From NCBI GenBank assembly GCA_004340125.1, contig SLUK01000012.1, positions 1 through 64,000 on the forward strand: a stretch of DNA of 64,000 nucleotides, in the 5' to 3' direction. Below, piece by piece: positions 1 to 8,723 of this stretch (the first letter of the stretch is position 1; each line of letters opens with the position of its first letter). Made by a program: the position numbers and the translations under genes. The notes beneath the pieces are model-generated. The model had not been told where the DNA came from and ran no database searches. It saw only the letters and a program-made list of their open reading frames with translations. This DNA comes from Harryflintia acetispora (GTDB lineage: Bacteria > Bacillota > Clostridia > Oscillospirales > Ruminococcaceae).

Positions 1-15
1 AGGATAAATTGAAAC

Positions 16-42
16 GGTTCGGGTGAAAGACCTGCCCGAACC
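16..42. other. Short hairpin at the window edge
   Basis: GGTTCGGG at 16-23 pairs with CCCGAACC at 35-42 around an 11-base loop. No T-run follows, so this is not a standard terminator. It may belong to a gene that lies outside the window. Confidence 0.3.
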
Positions 43-60
43 TCGAATTACACCATAAAA

Positions 61-95
61 AAAGACCACTAGAAAGCCTTTCTAGTGGTCTTTTT
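61..95. terminator. Bidirectional rho-independent terminator
   Basis: AAAGACCACTAGAAAG (61-76) is followed almost directly by its reverse complement (78-93). There is a T-run on the plus side and an A-run on the minus side. It lies just past the stop codon of the minus-strand response regulator and would end the YesM/YesN transcript. Confidence 0.8.
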
Positions 96-111
96 GTATA
101 TTGCTGCATTG

Positions 112-1680
112 TCACAGCGTCTGATTCACAAAGGCGCTGGTGGACATCCCGGTGCACTTTTTAAAAACCTTGCAGAAATATTTCGGGTCGGAATACCCGA
201 CCATCTCGGCAATCTCATAAATTTTATAATTCCCGCCGAGCAGCAGCTCCTTGGCCTTGCCGATCCGGTACTTTGTCAGGTAGCTTGAGAACGAGTGCCC
301 CGTCTCCTTGCTGAAGGTTGAGCTCAGATAGACCGGCGTGATTCCCAGCGATTTGGCCGCGCCCTCCAGCGTCAGGCCCTTGTTGTAGTTCTGGCTGATC
401 AGCTTCATCGCCTTCTTCACCACCAGTCCGTAGCTCTCCTCCTCTTCGCTGAGCAGCACACCCAGCACCCCGAGTACCAGGGCGCGCAGCTCCTCCATCA
501 GATACGAGCCCACAAAGTCGTTGAGCAGCTCGGACTGGTTGATGTTGCGGTAACTCCCATACCCAAGCTCTTTACACTTGCTCATGATGGTCGAGATCAA
601 ACTGACGTACCCCTCGATGATCGCCCCGGGCTTATAGAGCTTGGCGCGGCAGTATTGGTAAAAGGCTTCGGCCCCCTCGGCGGTGCGCTGATAGTCGCTC
701 AGGCACAGCCCCTGGATGATCTCTTTTTCGATCTGTTCGGGATAGACGAATTCCTCGGTTTCGGTGTTGGCGATCAGCGCTTCACCCACCAGACGGCCCC
801 TGCCAAGTACCAGCGACCATTTGAGCTGCTTTTGACAGAGGCTGAAGTCCACCGCAAGGTCTCCGCCCAGCGGCCGCCAAGCGGCGATGGGGATCCCGCC
901 ATGTTCGGAAACGGCGATTTTTTGCAGGATGTCCTCGACCTGGGAAGCGGCGCAGTCGGGGATCTCCGTGTGCTGGTAGAGCACCACCAGGCACCTTCGC
1001 TCGGGCACCAGCACCGAGGTGAAGGGGGTGACGTACCGCTTGAAGCACTGGTTGATCTTCACCGAGAGGTTTTGCAGCCCCTCTCCGAGACTGATCGGGT
1101 TCCCGACCGCTTCGCCGAGGGGGGCGAGCCGGTCAAGGAATTTATGCTCCCACCCGCTCTCATGCAGGTGGATGACCAGAATCCCGGTGTACCGCGCCAC
1201 CAGCTGTAAGGTTTTCTCCGCTTGCACCGTGTCCCCGGGCGGGTTGCCCAGCAGGATGTTTTTGAGCAGGGTGTGGTAGACCTCGTCCGAGAACTGCTCG
1301 GACTCCATCGCCAGCCCCAACTCGAGCCGGTCCAGCAGGTCGCGCAGGCTTTCGACCGTGATGGGCTTGAGCAGGTATTCGCAGACCCCCAGCTTGATCG
1401 CGTCGCGCGCGTATTCAAAGTCGGCATAGCCGCTGAGGATGACCGGCTGAAAGCGCAGCCCCTCCTCCCGCAGCTGGGCGAGCATATCGATCCCGTGCAT
1501 GCCGGGCATCTTGATGTCGGTGATCACGATGTCCGGGTGCGTCTCGCGCACCAGACGCAGCCCGTCCAGGCCGTTGGCGGCCTCTCCCACGCATTCATAG
1601 GAGGGCTTGATTTTTTTGATGAGCCGGATCAGCCCCGCGCGGGTGGTCTGTTCATCGTCGATGACCGCAATTTTAATCAT
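112..1680 (-). CDS. YesN-type response regulator (receiver domain plus AraC DNA-binding domain)
   Basis: This is a 522-residue two-component response regulator. The N-terminal receiver domain (about 1-120) has the acidic pocket IDDE, the phospho-acceptor Asp in IVITDIKMPG and the conserved Lys in LLKPI. The last 100 residues form a double helix-turn-helix of the AraC family, ending GYSDPKYFCKVFKK. The middle section is the variable YesN linker. The start at 1680 is chosen because AGAGGG precedes it; an in-frame ATG at 1704 lacks a good ribosome site. The partner kinase lies 85 bases upstream on the same strand. Such pairs usually control a nearby carbohydrate ABC importer, so the importer at 6.2-9.6 kb is the likely target, by inference. 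Confidence 0.9.
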   Translation of the reverse strand: MIKIAVIDDEQTTRAGLIRLIKKIKPSYECVGEAANGLDGLRLVRETHPDIVITDIKMPGMHGIDMLAQLREEGLRFQPVILSGYADFEYARDAIKLGVCEYLLKPITVESLRDLLDRLELGLAMESEQFSDEVYHTLLKNILLGNPPGDTVQAEKTLQLVARYTGILVIHLHESGWEHKFLDRLAPLGEAVGNPISLGEGLQNLSVKINQCFKRYVTPFTSVLVPERRCLVVLYQHTEIPDCAASQVEDILQKIAVSEHGGIPIAAWRPLGGDLAVDFSLCQKQLKWSLVLGRGRLVGEALIANTETEEFVYPEQIEKEIIQGLCLSDYQRTAEGAEAFYQYCRAKLYKPGAIIEGYVSLISTIMSKCKELGYGSYRNINQSELLNDFVGSYLMEELRALVLGVLGVLLSEEEESYGLVVKKAMKLISQNYNKGLTLEGAAKSLGITPVYLSSTFSKETGHSFSSYLTKYRIGKAKELLLGGNYKIYEIAEMVGYSDPKYFCKVFKKCTGMSTSAFVNQTL

Positions 1681-1765
1681 AGTGTTCCCTCTTCTTTTGA
1701 GCAAATTTATCTATGATGTTGAAAGCAAGATGTCTTTTTTGATTGGTATGGCCGTCGCCGCCGGA

Positions 1766-3631
1766 TCAGAGCTTGGGCAGCAGCAGGCGGATGGTGGTGC
1801 CTTTTCCGAGGGTGCTCTCCACATTGAAGCGCGCGTCGCCGCCGTAGTAGATGTGCAGGCGGGAAAGGACGTTTTTGAGCCCCAGCCCGTGCGCCGATTC
1901 GTGGGAGTAGCTGCCGTCCATCACCTCGCGCACGATCTCCTCGGGCATGCCCTGGCCGTTGTCCTCGATCACGATTTCGATGGCGTCCTCGTCGTAGCTG
2001 CGAAAATCAATCTTGATCAGCCCTCCCGAGATATACCCCTCGAAGCCGTGGTCTATACAGTTTTCGATGATCGGCTGAAGCAGCAGCTTGTAGATTTTGC
2101 AGCCGGCGATGTGCGGGTCCATGTCGATGACAGCGTTAAAGGTATTGTTTGCACATTGGCGCAGATAGATGTATTTTTTGAGCCATTCATATTCGTCCGA
2201 GAGGGGGATGATCTTGATCTTGTTGTTGATGCTGTAGCGCAAAATCGAGCTCAGCGAGGTGATCATCCGGCTGATCTCGTACTCCTCCTTCTCGATCAGG
2301 CTCCAGTTGATCGCGTCCAGGGTGTTGTAGAGGAAGTGCGGGTTGATCTGGGCGGTCAGGGCCTTGATTTCGGCGTCCTTCTCGTTTTTGATCGCATTGG
2401 CGGTGCGGTCCCGCTCCTCGCGCAGGTTGTTGGTCAGGGAGGAAATTTTCACCATCATCTCGTTGAAGGTCTGCGCCACGATGGACATCTCGTCCTTGGT
2501 TTTGATGTCCACCTGGATGTCGAGGTCGCCCCCCTTGGCCCGCTCCATCGCCGCGACGATCGACTTGGCCGACTTGGTGAGGCTGCCGGACAGAGCGATC
2601 ACCACCAGGATGATCGTTCCCAGGGTGATCAGCGACACCACCCAGTAGGTGTTGCGGATGGTGGTGATGTCGCTGTAGAAGTAGGAGCCGCTGAAGATGT
2701 TGACGATGTACCACTGGGCGGCGGGCACGCTGCCGGTCAGGGCCACCGCCTTGCCGATCTCATTGACCGTGCAGGTGGGGGTGCGCTTGCCGGAGAGAGT
2801 CGGGACCACCGTGCGGGTGATGTCTTTTAGGATCACGCCGTTTTCGGGGTTTTGCAGGATGTCGAGCAGGGCGCCGCAGTCCTGGACCGTGTTCAGCCCG
2901 ATCAGTTCCTTGTTCTGCGCCGAGATGATGTCGCCCTCGCCGCTGACCACCACCGAATAGGCGCTCTCCTCATTGGACTGGGCGAAGAGGCTGCTGACGG
3001 CCTCCTCGTTGACGGTGACCACGATCACCCCGAGCTCCTGCAGGGTGTACTGGTCCACGATCTTGTTGGCGATGTGGAAGTAGTTTTTGACCTGGCCCCG
3101 GAACTGCCGGTCGGGGATGGTTTTCGTAATGGTGCACCCCGCCTTGCCGATGGCGGTGCTGTAGATTTCGTTGCGCAGGCCGGCCTGTCCTTCCCAGAGG
3201 TTTACCGTGAAGCGGGTGGAATCGTTGTCAAAGACGATGTTGTTGCCGTCCGGCAGCAGCAGGGAGATGGCCACCTCGGGCTTCTTGGAGCTGAAGGCGG
3301 AAAATTCCCGTTTGACCTGGCTGAGCGCGATCGCCTTGTTGGGGGTGTCCGGGATCATCAGCTCCTTGGTGGCGCTGATGATGGTGTCGTCCGAGATGAT
3401 GGAGAGCACATAGTCCAGATAATCCTGCATCCAGGAGTCGAGGACCCGGGCGGTCTGCTCGACCGAGTTGACCCCCGAGGCCATGATCTTCTCCTTGACG
3501 GTGTGGTTATAGTAGTAAAACAGGATGGTCTGGGAGATCAGCAGGGGGATGATCGAGACGATCATCAGAGAAATGATCAGCTTGGAACGGGTGGTGGAGG
3601 CGCTCCAGCTCTCAAATACCTTATGGAACAT
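1766..3631 (-). CDS. YesM-type sensor histidine kinase
   Basis: A membrane sensor kinase of about 621 residues. A first membrane helix near residues 15-40 (LIISLMIVSIIPLLI) is followed by an extracellular sensing region of about 270 residues. A second helix (VVSLITLGTIILVVIA) comes next, then a HAMP domain, an internal His-kinase domain with the phospho-acceptor in NPHFLYNTLD, and a HATPase domain (QPIIENCIDHGFEG, EDNGQGMP, GLGLKNV). The start at 3631 follows AGAGGGGG; the longer frame to 3682 has no such site. It is cotranscribed with the YesN gene downstream. Extracellular sugars or sugar-loaded binding proteins are the usual signal in this family; the actual ligand cannot be read from the sequence. 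Confidence 0.9.
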   Translation of the reverse strand: MFHKVFESWSASTTRSKLIISLMIVSIIPLLISQTILFYYYNHTVKEKIMASGVNSVEQTARVLDSWMQDYLDYVLSIISDDTIISATKELMIPDTPNKAIALSQVKREFSAFSSKKPEVAISLLLPDGNNIVFDNDSTRFTVNLWEGQAGLRNEIYSTAIGKAGCTITKTIPDRQFRGQVKNYFHIANKIVDQYTLQELGVIVVTVNEEAVSSLFAQSNEESAYSVVVSGEGDIISAQNKELIGLNTVQDCGALLDILQNPENGVILKDITRTVVPTLSGKRTPTCTVNEIGKAVALTGSVPAAQWYIVNIFSGSYFYSDITTIRNTYWVVSLITLGTIILVVIALSGSLTKSAKSIVAAMERAKGGDLDIQVDIKTKDEMSIVAQTFNEMMVKISSLTNNLREERDRTANAIKNEKDAEIKALTAQINPHFLYNTLDAINWSLIEKEEYEISRMITSLSSILRYSINNKIKIIPLSDEYEWLKKYIYLRQCANNTFNAVIDMDPHIAGCKIYKLLLQPIIENCIDHGFEGYISGGLIKIDFRSYDEDAIEIVIEDNGQGMPEEIVREVMDGSYSHESAHGLGLKNVLSRLHIYYGGDARFNVESTLGKGTTIRLLLPKL

Positions 3632-3688
3632 GCGGTTTCCCCCTCTTATTGCAAAATGCGCCCCAAAGCGACAGGAGCTCATAAAAAT

Positions 3689-3717
3689 ATAGTAGCAAAA
3701 AAAGAACCGTAAAGCAA
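3689..3717 (-). promoter_or_regulatory. Candidate promoter of the YesM/YesN operon
   Basis: On the minus strand TTGCTT (3712-3717) is followed after 17 bases by TACTAT (3689-3694), about 60 bases before the kinase start. Both boxes deviate from consensus. Confidence 0.4.
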
Positions 3718-3852
3718 ATGGGAAAGAAAACAGGTGTGGCGCCGCCGGATGGCTGGGTGATAAAAATAGCTCAGAGAGTTTTTTATATTTCTCATGGCCG
3801 CCCTCCGGGCATGGCCATATTTATCGCTTCTCCTGTGCTGAGCAACAAAAAG

Positions 3853-3893
3853 CGGCGGGGGCTGGCATACGCCAGCTCCCCGCCGTCCGGCTG
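3853..3893 (-). terminator. Terminator of the MATE fusion gene
   Basis: A GC-rich stem, CGGCGGGGGCTGGC (3853-3866) with GCCAGCTCCCCGCCG (3871-3885). On the minus strand it is followed by a run of five T, just beyond the stop codon at 3895. Confidence 0.75.
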
Positions 3894-3894
3894 C

Positions 3895-5862
3895 TTATCG
3901 CCTGTGCTCGAGATATCCGCAGATCAAACCGGCCGTGGCCTGCGCACCGATAGAACTGTCAACGCACAATTCATACTCATGCGGGTCGCCCCACTCATGT
4001 CCGGATATGCTCTTATAGTACGCACGTCGGGCCATGTCGGAGCGGGCAATACTTTTTTGCCCTTGCTCCCGTGTGTCCCCATACATTTTCATCACGTTTT
4101 GCACGCGGTAATCCGTCGGGGCATAGATGAAGATTCGCACCACGTTCTGATAGTCGCGCAGCACATGGTCCGCCGCACGGCCGACGATAACGCAGGCCCC
4201 CATATCTGCGATGTGCTTGATCGCCATATCCTGAGCCGTGATCGCCTGCTGGACGGCCTCGGTGCTCAGATACAGTTCACGCATGGCCGTATTTTCATTG
4301 GAATTCAGGCCCGAGATGAAATCCCTGGACAAGCCGCTTTCCTTCGCGGCCAGCGCGATCATCTCCTTGTAGTAGCACGGGATCCCCAGCTTTTTTGCCA
4401 CAAGCTGCCCGATCTGCTTCCCGGCCGACCCGTGCTCGCGGGAGATCGTCAGGATCAAGCCCGCCTTGGACGGCTGTAGGACGGCCGCGCCGTCCGCTTG
4501 CGCATGAGCGGAACTGTGCGAGAGCTCCCGCCAAAGCCGGACCATTACGAAAGCGGTTATAATGAATGCGGCCGTATCGGCGACCGGCGCGGCCCAAAAG
4601 ATGCCGTTCACTCCCAACTTTAACGGCAGGAGCAGGGAAAGCACGATGAGAAGCGCATCGCGCATGACAGAGAGCGGCGCCGCGGCTTTGGAGTGCCCGA
4701 TGGATTGCAGGAAGATCGCGCAGACCTTCTGCACGCAGGTGAACAGGATCAGCGAGAGGTAGATCCGCAGGCACTGGGTAGCGAACTGGGTATAGAGCTC
4801 GCCGTCCGAACCGAACATGCAAATGAACGCCTGCGGGGCGGCCTCGAACAGCACCGTGCAGAGCAGGCAGATGATCGCCGTCCATTTTAACATGAGTTTC
4901 AGCAGCTCCCGTACACGGCCGTATTGCCCCGCGCCGTAGTTATATCCGACGATTGGCTGTGCGCCTGCGGCAATGCCGATCCCGATATTCAGCACGATTT
5001 GAAACAGCTTCATGATGACGACAAACGCCGCCAGCGGAATGTCCGGGCCATAGACCGACCCAGCGCCATACCGCACCAGCAAAATATTGTTAATTACGGT
5101 GATGACGACGATGGACCACTGTGTTAATAAACTGGAGGTGCCCAGCGCCATCACATGTTTTAACTCGATAAAATCCAACCGGAAGCTATCCAAAGACAAG
5201 CGGAAGGTCTTGCTTTTCGTTAGATAGCCAACGCAGATTAAAAAGCTGACAAACTGTCCTAATATCGTCGCATAAGCGGCGCCTTTAATCCCCATATCCA
5301 GAACAAAAATTGCAAGCGGGTCGCCGATGATGTTGATCACCGCTCCGGCCAGCATGGCCGCCATGGCATAGCGCGGGCTGCCGTCTGCGCGGATGATCGA
5401 AGCCAGCGTGTTCTGCACGAGGGCAAATGGAATCATGGCATAGATGATGAAGCCATAGTCGCGCGCCAGCACAAGGTTCGCGTCGGTCGCCCCGATCAAG
5501 CGAAGCAGGTGATCGCCCCCAAGGTAGCCGATCACCAGGATGGCAAGCCCGGCCAGAAAAGAGCACAGTACGCTGTTTGCGACGCTTTTGTGAATGTTCT
5601 GTGTCTCCTTTCGGCCGAGGGAGACGCTGAGCACGGCGGCTGCCCCGTCGCCGAAAAACAGGGACAGGCCCCAGCCAACGACCGTTATCGGAAAGATGAC
5701 GCCTGTCGCGGCATTGCCCAGATACCCAATGCCGTTCCCAACAAAAATTTGATCCACGATGTTGTAGAGACTGGAAATGAGCAAAGAGAAAATACAGGGG
5801 ATGGCAAATTGCCTCAAGAGCTTCCCCACTTTTTCTGTTCCCAAATAATTGTTCCCGTTCAT
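3895..5862 (-). CDS. MATE multidrug exporter fused to a cytidylate-kinase-like domain
   Basis: A 655-residue fusion. Residues 1 to about 450 form a 12-helix MATE-family cation/drug antiporter (NYLGTEKVGKLLRQFAIP at the start, repeated amphipathic helices). The C-terminal 190 residues form a cytidylate-kinase-like domain: LILTISREHGSAGKQIG is a P-loop-like segment (the usual GSGG is GSAG here), followed by LAVKKLGIPCYY-type and VIVGRAADHVL motifs. The start at 5862 follows GGGAGG; the in-frame extension to 5946 would run through a terminator hairpin. The kinase-like half would be cytoplasmic. Its substrate is unknown and nucleotide phosphorylation is only inferred from the fold. The gene stands alone with its own promoter, attenuator and terminator. 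Confidence 0.87.
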   Translation of the reverse strand: MNGNNYLGTEKVGKLLRQFAIPCIFSLLISSLYNIVDQIFVGNGIGYLGNAATGVIFPITVVGWGLSLFFGDGAAAVLSVSLGRKETQNIHKSVANSVLCSFLAGLAILVIGYLGGDHLLRLIGATDANLVLARDYGFIIYAMIPFALVQNTLASIIRADGSPRYAMAAMLAGAVINIIGDPLAIFVLDMGIKGAAYATILGQFVSFLICVGYLTKSKTFRLSLDSFRLDFIELKHVMALGTSSLLTQWSIVVITVINNILLVRYGAGSVYGPDIPLAAFVVIMKLFQIVLNIGIGIAAGAQPIVGYNYGAGQYGRVRELLKLMLKWTAIICLLCTVLFEAAPQAFICMFGSDGELYTQFATQCLRIYLSLILFTCVQKVCAIFLQSIGHSKAAAPLSVMRDALLIVLSLLLPLKLGVNGIFWAAPVADTAAFIITAFVMVRLWRELSHSSAHAQADGAAVLQPSKAGLILTISREHGSAGKQIGQLVAKKLGIPCYYKEMIALAAKESGLSRDFISGLNSNENTAMRELYLSTEAVQQAITAQDMAIKHIADMGACVIVGRAADHVLRDYQNVVRIFIYAPTDYRVQNVMKMYGDTREQGQKSIARSDMARRAYYKSISGHEWGDPHEYELCVDSSIGAQATAGLICGYLEHRR

Positions 5863-5883
5863 AAAATCCTCCCATTGACAGAC

Positions 5884-5915
5884 AAAAAAACGGCGCATGC
5901 AAAACGCATGCGCCG
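5884..5915 (-). terminator. Attenuator-type terminator in the MATE leader
   Basis: CGGCGCATGC (5891-5900) and GCATGCGCCG (5906-5915) form a perfect 10-base-pair stem with a 5-base loop. On the minus strand it is followed by seven T (5884-5890). It sits between the promoter at 6024-6052 and the start codon at 5862, so it would stop transcription before the gene unless overcome. Confidence 0.65.
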
Positions 5916-6016
5916 CTCTGATCTCCGACAAAAAAATACAACACATGCATCCGTACCGTGATCAGATTTACGCGCTATGCGCCACATGTGTCGTTGATTG
6001 CCTTTATTTAATTTAC
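5916..6016 (-). promoter_or_regulatory. Transcribed leader with possible anti-terminator
   Basis: About 100 leader bases precede the terminator. A second copy of GGCGCAT (minus strand, 5978-5984) repeats the 5' arm of the terminator and could pair with its 3' arm instead. ACACAT/ATGTGT (5986-5991 with 5941-5946) can form an enclosing hairpin. A short reading frame beginning MCKLNKGNQRHMW runs through the leader and stops on the MATE start codon. No known riboswitch class was recognised. Confidence 0.4.
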
Positions 6017-6023
6017 ACATATC

Positions 6024-6052
6024 AGTATACCAGCATTTTAAAATTATTTCAA
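6024..6052 (-). promoter_or_regulatory. Promoter of the MATE fusion gene
   Basis: On the minus strand TTGAAA (6047-6052), a 17-base spacer and TATACT (6024-6029) with an extended TGG just before the -10 box. Transcription would begin near 6017. Confidence 0.65.
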
Positions 6053-6240
6053 AGGTGTTTTTGCACAAATTGCTCTCGTTCGTTGGGACCTGCGGCAAAA
6101 AATTTACCTTAATATTTTGCACCATTCTTAAAATTGTGAGTTTCCGCCGGCCGGGGGCTTCCTCTATAATAAGCACAAGATGTTAATTGCCTCTAAGCAA
6201 TTGACGGATTGGTTTGCAGGAAAATTAAGGAGGTAAAAAG

Positions 6241-7560
6241 ATGAAACGCAGATTATCTATGCTGCTGGCAGTGGCTATGCTGGCAACATCCCTGGCGGCC
6301 TGCTCTTCGGGCGGCGGTTCCACTTCCCAGAGCTCGGAGCAGCCCGCAGGCGAGACCCCCGCAACCAGCACCGAGACGCCCAGCTCTGAGGCCCCCAGCT
6401 CCGAGGCGGAGCCCGCGAGCGGCGAGCAGGTCGAGCTCAAGCTTTGGCACTATTACAGCGGCGACAGCGCGCAGGACATCGTGGACCTGTGCAATCGCTA
6501 TACCAGCGAGGTCAATCCGAACGTAAAGGTTGCCGTCACCATGCTGCCCTTCGGCGACTTCAAGAAGCAGCTTTCGGTCAGTTCGGCGGCCAGCTCCCTG
6601 CCGGACATGGTCTTCATCGACAACTGTGATGCGGTTGCCTATGCCGCGATGGGTATGTTCGCGGACCTGACCGAGGCGATGAAGGACAATGCGGAAATTG
6701 CCAAATATTACGAGGGCATTATGAAGACCGGCTACTATGACGGGAAGCTCTATTCTGTTCCGTCGGTCAGCAACAACCAGGGCATCTACTACAACAAGGA
6801 CATGTTCGAGGCGGCCGGAATCCAGAAGGTCCCCGAGACCTGGGATGAGGTCCGCGAGACCGCCAAGGCCCTGACCAAGGACGGTGTCTACGGTTTCGGT
6901 ATGTCCGCGGTCAGCAACGAGGAGGGTACCTCCCAGTTCCTGCCCTTCAAGATCGCAGCCGGAGACGAGGACATGTACTCCCTAGACAGCGAGGGCGGCC
7001 TGCGCGCGCTGAGCTTTTTGACCGACCTGGTCAAGGACGGCTCAATGCCCAAGGACGTCATCTCCTGGTCCCAGTCCGACGTCGGCACCCAGTTTAAGAC
7101 CGGCAAGATCGCCATGATGATGATGGGCTGCTGGTACATCAACGAGTATGAGGAGCAGAATCCCGAGCTCAATTGGGACGTATTCCCGATCAAAGACAAG
7201 ACCTTCGGCACCATCTACGGCGGCGAGAACTTGGCCGTCATCAACGGGCCGAACAAGGACGCCGCGATCGAGTGGGCCAAGTGGTTCATGAGCTATGACA
7301 TCAACAAAGAATGGAACTTTAAGATGGCACACTTCCCGGCCCGCGAGGAATCCCTTACCGACCCGGAATATACGGCCAACCCGCATTGGAAGACCTTCCT
7401 TGAGCTGATCCCCTACACCAAACCCCGTCCGGCGGACCCGAAGTGGCCCGAGGTCTCTCTCGGTTACCAGCTCGCTTTGCAGGAAGCCTTGACCCTGCAG
7501 AAGACCCCCGAGGAAGCGGTGAAGGACGGCCAGGCGATGATCGACGCCGCCCGCGGCTAA
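6241..7560 (+). CDS. Carbohydrate ABC importer, substrate-binding lipoprotein
   Basis: A 439-residue extracellular solute-binding protein of the sugar-binding (UgpB/MalE-like) class. It has a lipoprotein signal peptide with lipobox LAAC (Cys near residue 21), then a Ser/Thr/Glu/Pro-rich linker to about residue 60. The body has the family pattern WHYYSGDSAQDIVDL, a flexible middle and a C-terminal helix QEALTLQKTPEEAVKDG. The start has AAGGAGG 6 bases upstream. A possible -10 box TATAAT lies at 6165-6170 but without a good -35 box, as expected for an activator-dependent promoter. It is the first gene of cluster 1; its permeases follow after a 262-base gap holding an inverted repeat. Substrate not known. 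Confidence 0.9.
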   Translation: MKRRLSMLLAVAMLATSLAACSSGGGSTSQSSEQPAGETPATSTETPSSEAPSSEAEPASGEQVELKLWHYYSGDSAQDIVDLCNRYTSEVNPNVKVAVTMLPFGDFKKQLSVSSAASSLPDMVFIDNCDAVAYAAMGMFADLTEAMKDNAEIAKYYEGIMKTGYYDGKLYSVPSVSNNQGIYYNKDMFEAAGIQKVPETWDEVRETAKALTKDGVYGFGMSAVSNEEGTSQFLPFKIAAGDEDMYSLDSEGGLRALSFLTDLVKDGSMPKDVISWSQSDVGTQFKTGKIAMMMMGCWYINEYEEQNPELNWDVFPIKDKTFGTIYGGENLAVINGPNKDAAIEWAKWFMSYDINKEWNFKMAHFPAREESLTDPEYTANPHWKTFLELIPYTKPRPADPKWPEVSLGYQLALQEALTLQKTPEEAVKDGQAMIDAARG

Positions 7561-7822
7561 GACTCAGTAAGGTGGACCGTATCCCGAACGTTTAGCAATG
7601 CTGGATGGCGGAGGATACCTGTTTATACCCTAAAATGCAATATGCGGCACCCGCGAGAGTCCAAGGAGGTCTATGCGCGGCTTATGCATAATGAGTTGGT
7701 ATAAAAGTACCCTCCGCCATTTTTATGCCCTTTTTCGGTAAAATAGCCGAGAAAAATGAATAAATATACAATATTTGCCCGTTTTGATTTAGACAAACGA
7801 ATACCGAAAATGAGGTGATCCT
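7561..7822 (+). other. Intergenic region with long-range inverted repeat
   Basis: Between binding protein and permeases, ATGGCGGAGG (7605-7614) is complementary to CCTCCGCCAT (7711-7720), which is followed by T-rich sequence (7721-7735). The roughly 100 bases between the arms contain further short GC stems. It could reduce read-through from the binding-protein gene into the permease genes, or protect the upstream message. No open reading frame of note lies here. Confidence 0.4.
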
Positions 7823-8722
7823 GTGCCCAAGCGCAAGCAAAAACTCAAAAGCGACACGATAGGCTACTGGTTTGTGCTGCCTGCGCTGCTCTTCATGAGC
7901 CTGTTTATCGTATACCCGCTGATTTATAACTTTGTCCTGTCCTTCCAGAAGGTCGACGTGATGACCCTGATGGCGCCCCATAAGGAATGGGTCGGCTTCC
8001 AGAATTACGCCAACGTGATGAATGGCACCTATCTTTGGGGCTCGATGAAAAATACCTTCGTCTTTACCATTGGATGCATCGCCTTCCAGTTCTCCATCGG
8101 ATTCCTGCTGGCGGTGCTCTATACCCAGAAATGTAAGGCCCTCAAGCCGATCAGCGGCTTGCTGCTGATCAGCTACATCATTCCCGGAACGGTCTGTTCC
8201 ATCCTCTTCAAATTCATGTTTGCCACCAACGGCGGTATCGTCAACGAGCTGTTTATCCAGCTCGGGCTGATCACCCAGCCGATCGAATGGCTCACTCGCC
8301 CAGATATGGCGATGTGGTCGGTCATCATCGCCAACACCTGGACCGGCATCCCGTTTAACATGATTCTTTTGGTTTCGGGGCTGGTCAACATCCCGCTCGA
8401 GGTCTACGAGAGCGCCACCATCGACGGCGCGAATGGAGCGCAGCAGTTCTTCAAAATCACGGTCCCGTTGCTCAAGTCCTCCATCCAGACGGTCCTGGTC
8501 CTCGGGTTCGTGTATACCTTCAAATGCTTTGAATTGATTTACGTCATGACTACGGGCGGCCCGGTCTACTCCACCGAGCTGATGTCTATCTACTCCTACC
8601 GGCGCTCGTTTATGGAATTTAACTTCAGCGAGGGCGCGGCGATCGCCAACATCCTGTTTATCATCCTGTTTGCGGTCGGCCTGTTCTATACCAAGCTGAT
8701 CGGGAAAGACGAGGTGGCCTAG
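7823..8722 (+). CDS. Carbohydrate ABC importer, permease (MalF/UgpA type)
   Basis: A 299-residue membrane permease with six predicted helices, beginning WFVLPALLFMSLFIVYPLIYN. The EAA loop that docks on the ATPase reads EVYESATIDGANGAQQFF. The start is GTG at 7823, preceded by GAGGTGATC. The next permease begins one base after its stop. No ATPase gene lies in the cluster, which is common in Firmicutes where a shared MsmX-type ATPase serves several sugar importers. Confidence 0.92.
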   Translation: MPKRKQKLKSDTIGYWFVLPALLFMSLFIVYPLIYNFVLSFQKVDVMTLMAPHKEWVGFQNYANVMNGTYLWGSMKNTFVFTIGCIAFQFSIGFLLAVLYTQKCKALKPISGLLLISYIIPGTVCSILFKFMFATNGGIVNELFIQLGLITQPIEWLTRPDMAMWSVIIANTWTGIPFNMILLVSGLVNIPLEVYESATIDGANGAQQFFKITVPLLKSSIQTVLVLGFVYTFKCFELIYVMTTGGPVYSTELMSIYSYRRSFMEFNFSEGAAIANILFIILFAVGLFYTKLIGKDEVA

Positions 8723-8723
8723 G

